A stretch of DNA of 64,000 nucleotides from positions 7,501 through 71,500 of the forward strand of contig NZ_CP149571.1 of assembly GCF_037890695.1 (NCBI RefSeq), given 5' to 3'. Position 1 is the stretch's first letter. Each line of letters opens with the position of its first letter. Both the position numbers and the translations under genes were made by a program. Under the pieces are notes generated by a model. That model saw only the letters and a list, made by a program, of their open reading frames with translations, had not been told where the DNA came from and did no database searches. Source of the stretch: Aeromonas jandaei (GTDB taxonomy: Bacteria; Pseudomonadota; Gammaproteobacteria; Enterobacterales; Aeromonadaceae). Shown here piece after piece: positions 61,607-64,000 of this stretch.

Positions 61607-62077
61607 ATGATGAAAAGCCCGATTGGTCTTGATACCGCTCAATCACAAGCTCTGGCTGCCGAGCTGAACAAGTTGCTGGCCAGCTACCAGATCCTCTACA
61701 TGAACGTCCGCGGCTTCCACTGGAATATCCGTGGCAACCAGTTCTTCGAGCTGCACCTGAAGTTCGAAGAGATCTACAACGACCTGCTGCTGAAAGTCGA
61801 TGCCCTGGCAGAGCGCATTCTGACTCTGGATAGCGTGCCGCTGCACAGCTTCAGCGACTACATCAAGGTCTCCGCTATTCCCGAACAGAAAGGGCTGCAC
61901 GACGGTCGTGCCTGTGTCGAATCCCTGCTGGGGAGCTTCCGTGAACTGCTGGTGGCTCAGCGCCGCATTCTGGCTCAGGCCGCCGATGCCGGTGATGAAG
62001 GGACTGCGTCCATCCTCTCCGACTATGTGCAGCAGCAGGAGAAACTGGTCTGGATGCTGCGCGCCTACCTGGCCTGA
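61607..62077 (+). CDS. dps: Dps-family ferritin-like DNA-protection protein
   Basis: 156 residues, one four-helix ferritin-like domain. Inter-subunit ferroxidase ligands are seen: His38 (FHWN), His50, Asp65 and Glu69 (KVDALAERI). Dodecamers oxidise Fe2+ with H2O2 and store it; the short N-terminus has few Lys, so DNA binding may be weak. GGAGGTGA upstream fits ATG 61607 (a second ATG follows at 61610). The OxyR-type site upstream and the Rho-independent terminator after make it a single unit. Confidence 0.93.
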   Translation: MMKSPIGLDTAQSQALAAELNKLLASYQILYMNVRGFHWNIRGNQFFELHLKFEEIYNDLLLKVDALAERILTLDSVPLHSFSDYIKVSAIPEQKGLHDGRACVESLLGSFRELLVAQRRILAQAADAGDEGTASILSDYVQQQEKLVWMLRAYLA

Positions 62078-62138
62078 CCCATTGTTGAAGTGAGCTTTGT
62101 TGCAAACCCGAGTTGTCTCTCCTTTTATCCACCCGCTT

Positions 62139-62157
62139 GCCGCCCTGTTTGGGCGGC
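62139..62157 (+). terminator. Terminator of dps
   Basis: GCCGCCC/GGGCGGC around TGTTT, followed by six T. Confidence 0.9.
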
Positions 62158-62167
62158 TTTTTTGTTT

Positions 62168-62181
62168 TTGATCTGCATCAA
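62168..62181 (+). promoter_or_regulatory. FNR box upstream of hcp
   Basis: TTGAT-CTGC-ATCAA, an exact match to the FNR consensus TTGAT-N4-ATCAA, 98 bases before the hcp ATG. Anaerobic activation is expected. Confidence 0.82.
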
Positions 62182-62282
62182 GGGAATCTTAATTGGCAAA
62201 ATGAATGCCTATTAAGTTCTGAGCCGCAGGAATAGAATCGCCACAAAACAAACAACTGAAATGTCCAATTAGGAGAGGCATG

Positions 62283-63932
62283 ATGTTTTGTGTGCAATGT
62301 GAACAGACAATTCGTACCCCGGCTGGCAACGGCTGTGCCTACGCACAAGGTATGTGCGGCAAGACGGCGGAAACCTCGGATCTGCAGGATGTGCTGATCT
62401 ACACCTTGCAGGGGCTCAGCGCCTGGGCGCTGGCCGCCCGTGAGCAGGGCATCATAGATCGCGAGATCGATGCCTTCGTGCCCAAGGCCTTCTTCGCCAC
62501 CCTCACCAACGTCAACTTTGACTCCGCCCGCATCGTGGCTTATGTCAACCAGGCGCTGAGCTATCGTCAGCAACTGGCCGCCAAGCTGGCACCGCTGGCG
62601 GTGCAGGCCGACACACTGCCCGCTGCCGCCCGCTTCGAGCCGGGTGCCGATCTGCTGGCCCAGCTGGCTCAGGCGCCGCAGACCGCAGTCAACCGCGGCA
62701 AGAACGAGGTCAACGAAGACATCATGGGGCTGCGCCTGCTCTGCCTCTACGGCCTCAAGGGCGCCGCCGCCTACATGGAGCACGCCCGGGTGCTGGATCA
62801 GCAAAGTGACGAGGTCGCTGCCGAATTCCACCGCATCATGAGCTGGCTCAGCACAGACCCGAGCGAAATGGGTCGTCTGTTCAACTGCGCCATGGAGATC
62901 GGTCAACTCAACTTCAAAATCATGGAGATGCTGGATCTGGGTGAAACCAGCGCCTTCGGTCACCCGGAACCGACCCGGGTCAGGGTCACCCCGATCCCCG
63001 GCAAATGCATTCTGGTCTCCGGCCATGACATGATGGATCTCAAGCTCATTCTGGAGCAGACCAAGGGCACTGGCATCAACGTCTACACCCACGGTGAGAT
63101 GCTGCCCGCGCTGGCTTACCCCTTCTTCAAGCAGTACCCCCATCTGGTGGGCAACTACGGCTCCGCCTGGCAGAACCAGCAGAAGGAGTTTGCCAACTTC
63201 CCGGGCGCTGTGGTGATGACCTCCAACTGCATCATCGACCCGAACGTGGGCAACTACTCGGATTGCATCTTCACCCGTTCCATCGTCGGCTGGCCGGGTG
63301 TGACCCATCTGGAAGGGGATGATTTCTCCGCTGTGATCGCCAAGGCACTGGCACTCGATGGCTTCAAACACACCGAGCTCGAGCACTTCATCACCATCGG
63401 TTTTGCCCGCAACGCCCTGATGCAGGCAGCTCCTGCAGTGATCGAGAAGGTCAAGGCCGGCGAAATCAGCCACTTCTTCCTGGTGGGTGGCTGTGACGGC
63501 GACAAGGCCGAGCGCGCCTACTTTACCGAGTTTGCCAAGGCTGCGCCGCGCGACAGCCTGCTGCTCACGCTGGGTTGCGGCAAGTACAAGTTCAACAAGC
63601 TCGACTTTGGCGAGATCGGTGGCATTCCCCGTCTGCTCGACGTGGGGCAGTGCAACGATGCCTACTCAGCCATCCAGCTGGCGCTGGCGCTCTCCGAGGC
63701 GTTCGAGTGCGGGGTCAACGATCTGCCGCTGACGCTGGTGCTCTCCTGGTTCGAGCAGAAAGCCATCGTCATCCTGCTCACCCTGCTGGCGCTGGGTGTG
63801 AAGGACATCCGTACCGGCCCGACCGCCCCCGCCTTCCTCACCCCGGCCCTGCTCAAGGTGCTGGAAGAGCAATTTGGCCTGAAAGGGACCACCACGGCCG
63901 AGGCTGACTTGGCCGAGATCCTGGCGGCCTGA
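62283..63932 (+). CDS. hcp: Hydroxylamine reductase / hybrid cluster protein Hcp (class II)
   Basis: 549 residues. The N-terminal cysteines are spaced CX2CX11CX6C (Cys3, Cys6, Cys18, Cys25), the class II pattern that holds a [2Fe-2S]-type cluster in facultative anaerobes. Hybrid-cluster ligands lie in the later blocks ([21 protein letters not shown]). It reduces NO or hydroxylamine under nitrosative stress. ATG 62283 is chosen with 62280 as the alternative; AGGAGAGG precedes both. A terminator follows at 63957, so no hcr reductase is co-transcribed within the window. Confidence 0.95.
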   Translation: MFCVQCEQTIRTPAGNGCAYAQGMCGKTAETSDLQDVLIYTLQGLSAWALAAREQGIIDREIDAFVPKAFFATLTNVNFDSARIVAYVNQALSYRQQLAAKLAPLAVQADTLPAAARFEPGADLLAQLAQAPQTAVNRGKNEVNEDIMGLRLLCLYGLKGAAAYMEHARVLDQQSDEVAAEFHRIMSWLSTDPSEMGRLFNCAMEIGQLNFKIMEMLDLGETSAFGHPEPTRVRVTPIPGKCILVSGHDMMDLKLILEQTKGTGINVYTHGEMLPALAYPFFKQYPHLVGNYGSAWQNQQKEFANFPGAVVMTSNCIIDPNVGNYSDCIFTRSIVGWPGVTHLEGDDFSAVIAKALALDGFKHTELEHFITIGFARNALMQAAPAVIEKVKAGEISHFFLVGGCDGDKAERAYFTEFAKAAPRDSLLLTLGCGKYKFNKLDFGEIGGIPRLLDVGQCNDAYSAIQLALALSEAFECGVNDLPLTLVLSWFEQKAIVILLTLLALGVKDIRTGPTAPAFLTPALLKVLEEQFGLKGTTTAEADLAEILAA

Positions 63933-63956
63933 CCTTCCAGCATGTTGTAAGCGTTT

Positions 63957-63976
63957 GGCGAGCCACCCGGCTCGCC
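63957..63976 (+). terminator. Terminator of hcp
   Basis: GGCGAGCC/GGCTCGCC around ACCC, followed by TTTTTT. Confidence 0.9.
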
Positions 63977-64000
63977 TTTTTTCAAAGCCATTTCCGAGCA

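Overview
The window is a GC-rich gammaproteobacterial chromosome segment, most likely Aeromonas. The strongest pointer is a subclass B2 metallo-beta-lactamase of the CphA/ImiS type (7326-8090), a family carried almost exclusively by Aeromonas. The housekeeping order fits: rpoS-nlpD-yqaA-pcm-surE-truD-ispF-ispD-ftsB, then eno-pyrG-mazG-relA-rlmD with a divergent barA. No rRNA, tRNA, CRISPR array, prophage or intact insertion sequence was seen.

Layout. 0-8 kb: gamma carbonic anhydrase-like protein, exported SAM hydrolase-family protein, GGDEF protein, RhlE-like helicase, DASS anion transporter and cphA, with a cre/blr-type tandem TTCAC tag upstream of cphA. 8.1-9.6 kb: AT-rich islet with three copies of a REP-like repeat and an orphan FRG-domain gene. 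9.6-15.6 kb: amidase and agmatine deiminase with a divergent LysR gene, then a TetR/ene-reductase pair with two palindromic operators. 15.7-22.4 kb: the rpoS-to-ftsB cluster on the minus strand. 22.5-41.1 kb: putP, DUF535, L,D-transpeptidase, MscS channel, ackA, yhcH, acyltransferase, an amino-acid racemase/LysE/LysE/MocR group, a pseudo-receiver protein, a CBS protein, ABC-F yheS and rlmJ. 42.0-44.9 kb: AT-rich islet with an HTH-HEPN gene behind a long hairpin, a small membrane protein, and a MerR/monooxygenase pair lying between two direct REP copies. 44.9-49.2 kb: alpha/beta hydrolase, LTA-synthase-like sulfatase-fold protein and a DUF3298-like secreted protein. 49.4-57.2 kb: eno to rlmD. 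57.3-64 kb: barA, yehS, amiD-like amidase, dps (OxyR-like site) and hcp (FNR box).

Working together: the window is rich in stationary-phase and stress functions (RpoS, RelA, BarA, Dps, Hcp) and in envelope/peptidoglycan functions (NlpD, L,D-transpeptidase, AmiD, FtsB, CphA).

Six otherwise intact genes (GGDEF protein, FRG protein, L,D-transpeptidase, racemase, yheS, barA) each carry one frameshift that can be explained by a net gain of one or two bases, with no other decay. This pattern suggests indel errors in the sequence, although real mutation cannot be excluded from sequence alone. The best candidates for under-described biology are the HTH-HEPN gene with its upstream hairpin, the FRG gene, the REP-flanked islets, and the paired 54-bp palindromic elements at 5.45 and 44.8 kb.
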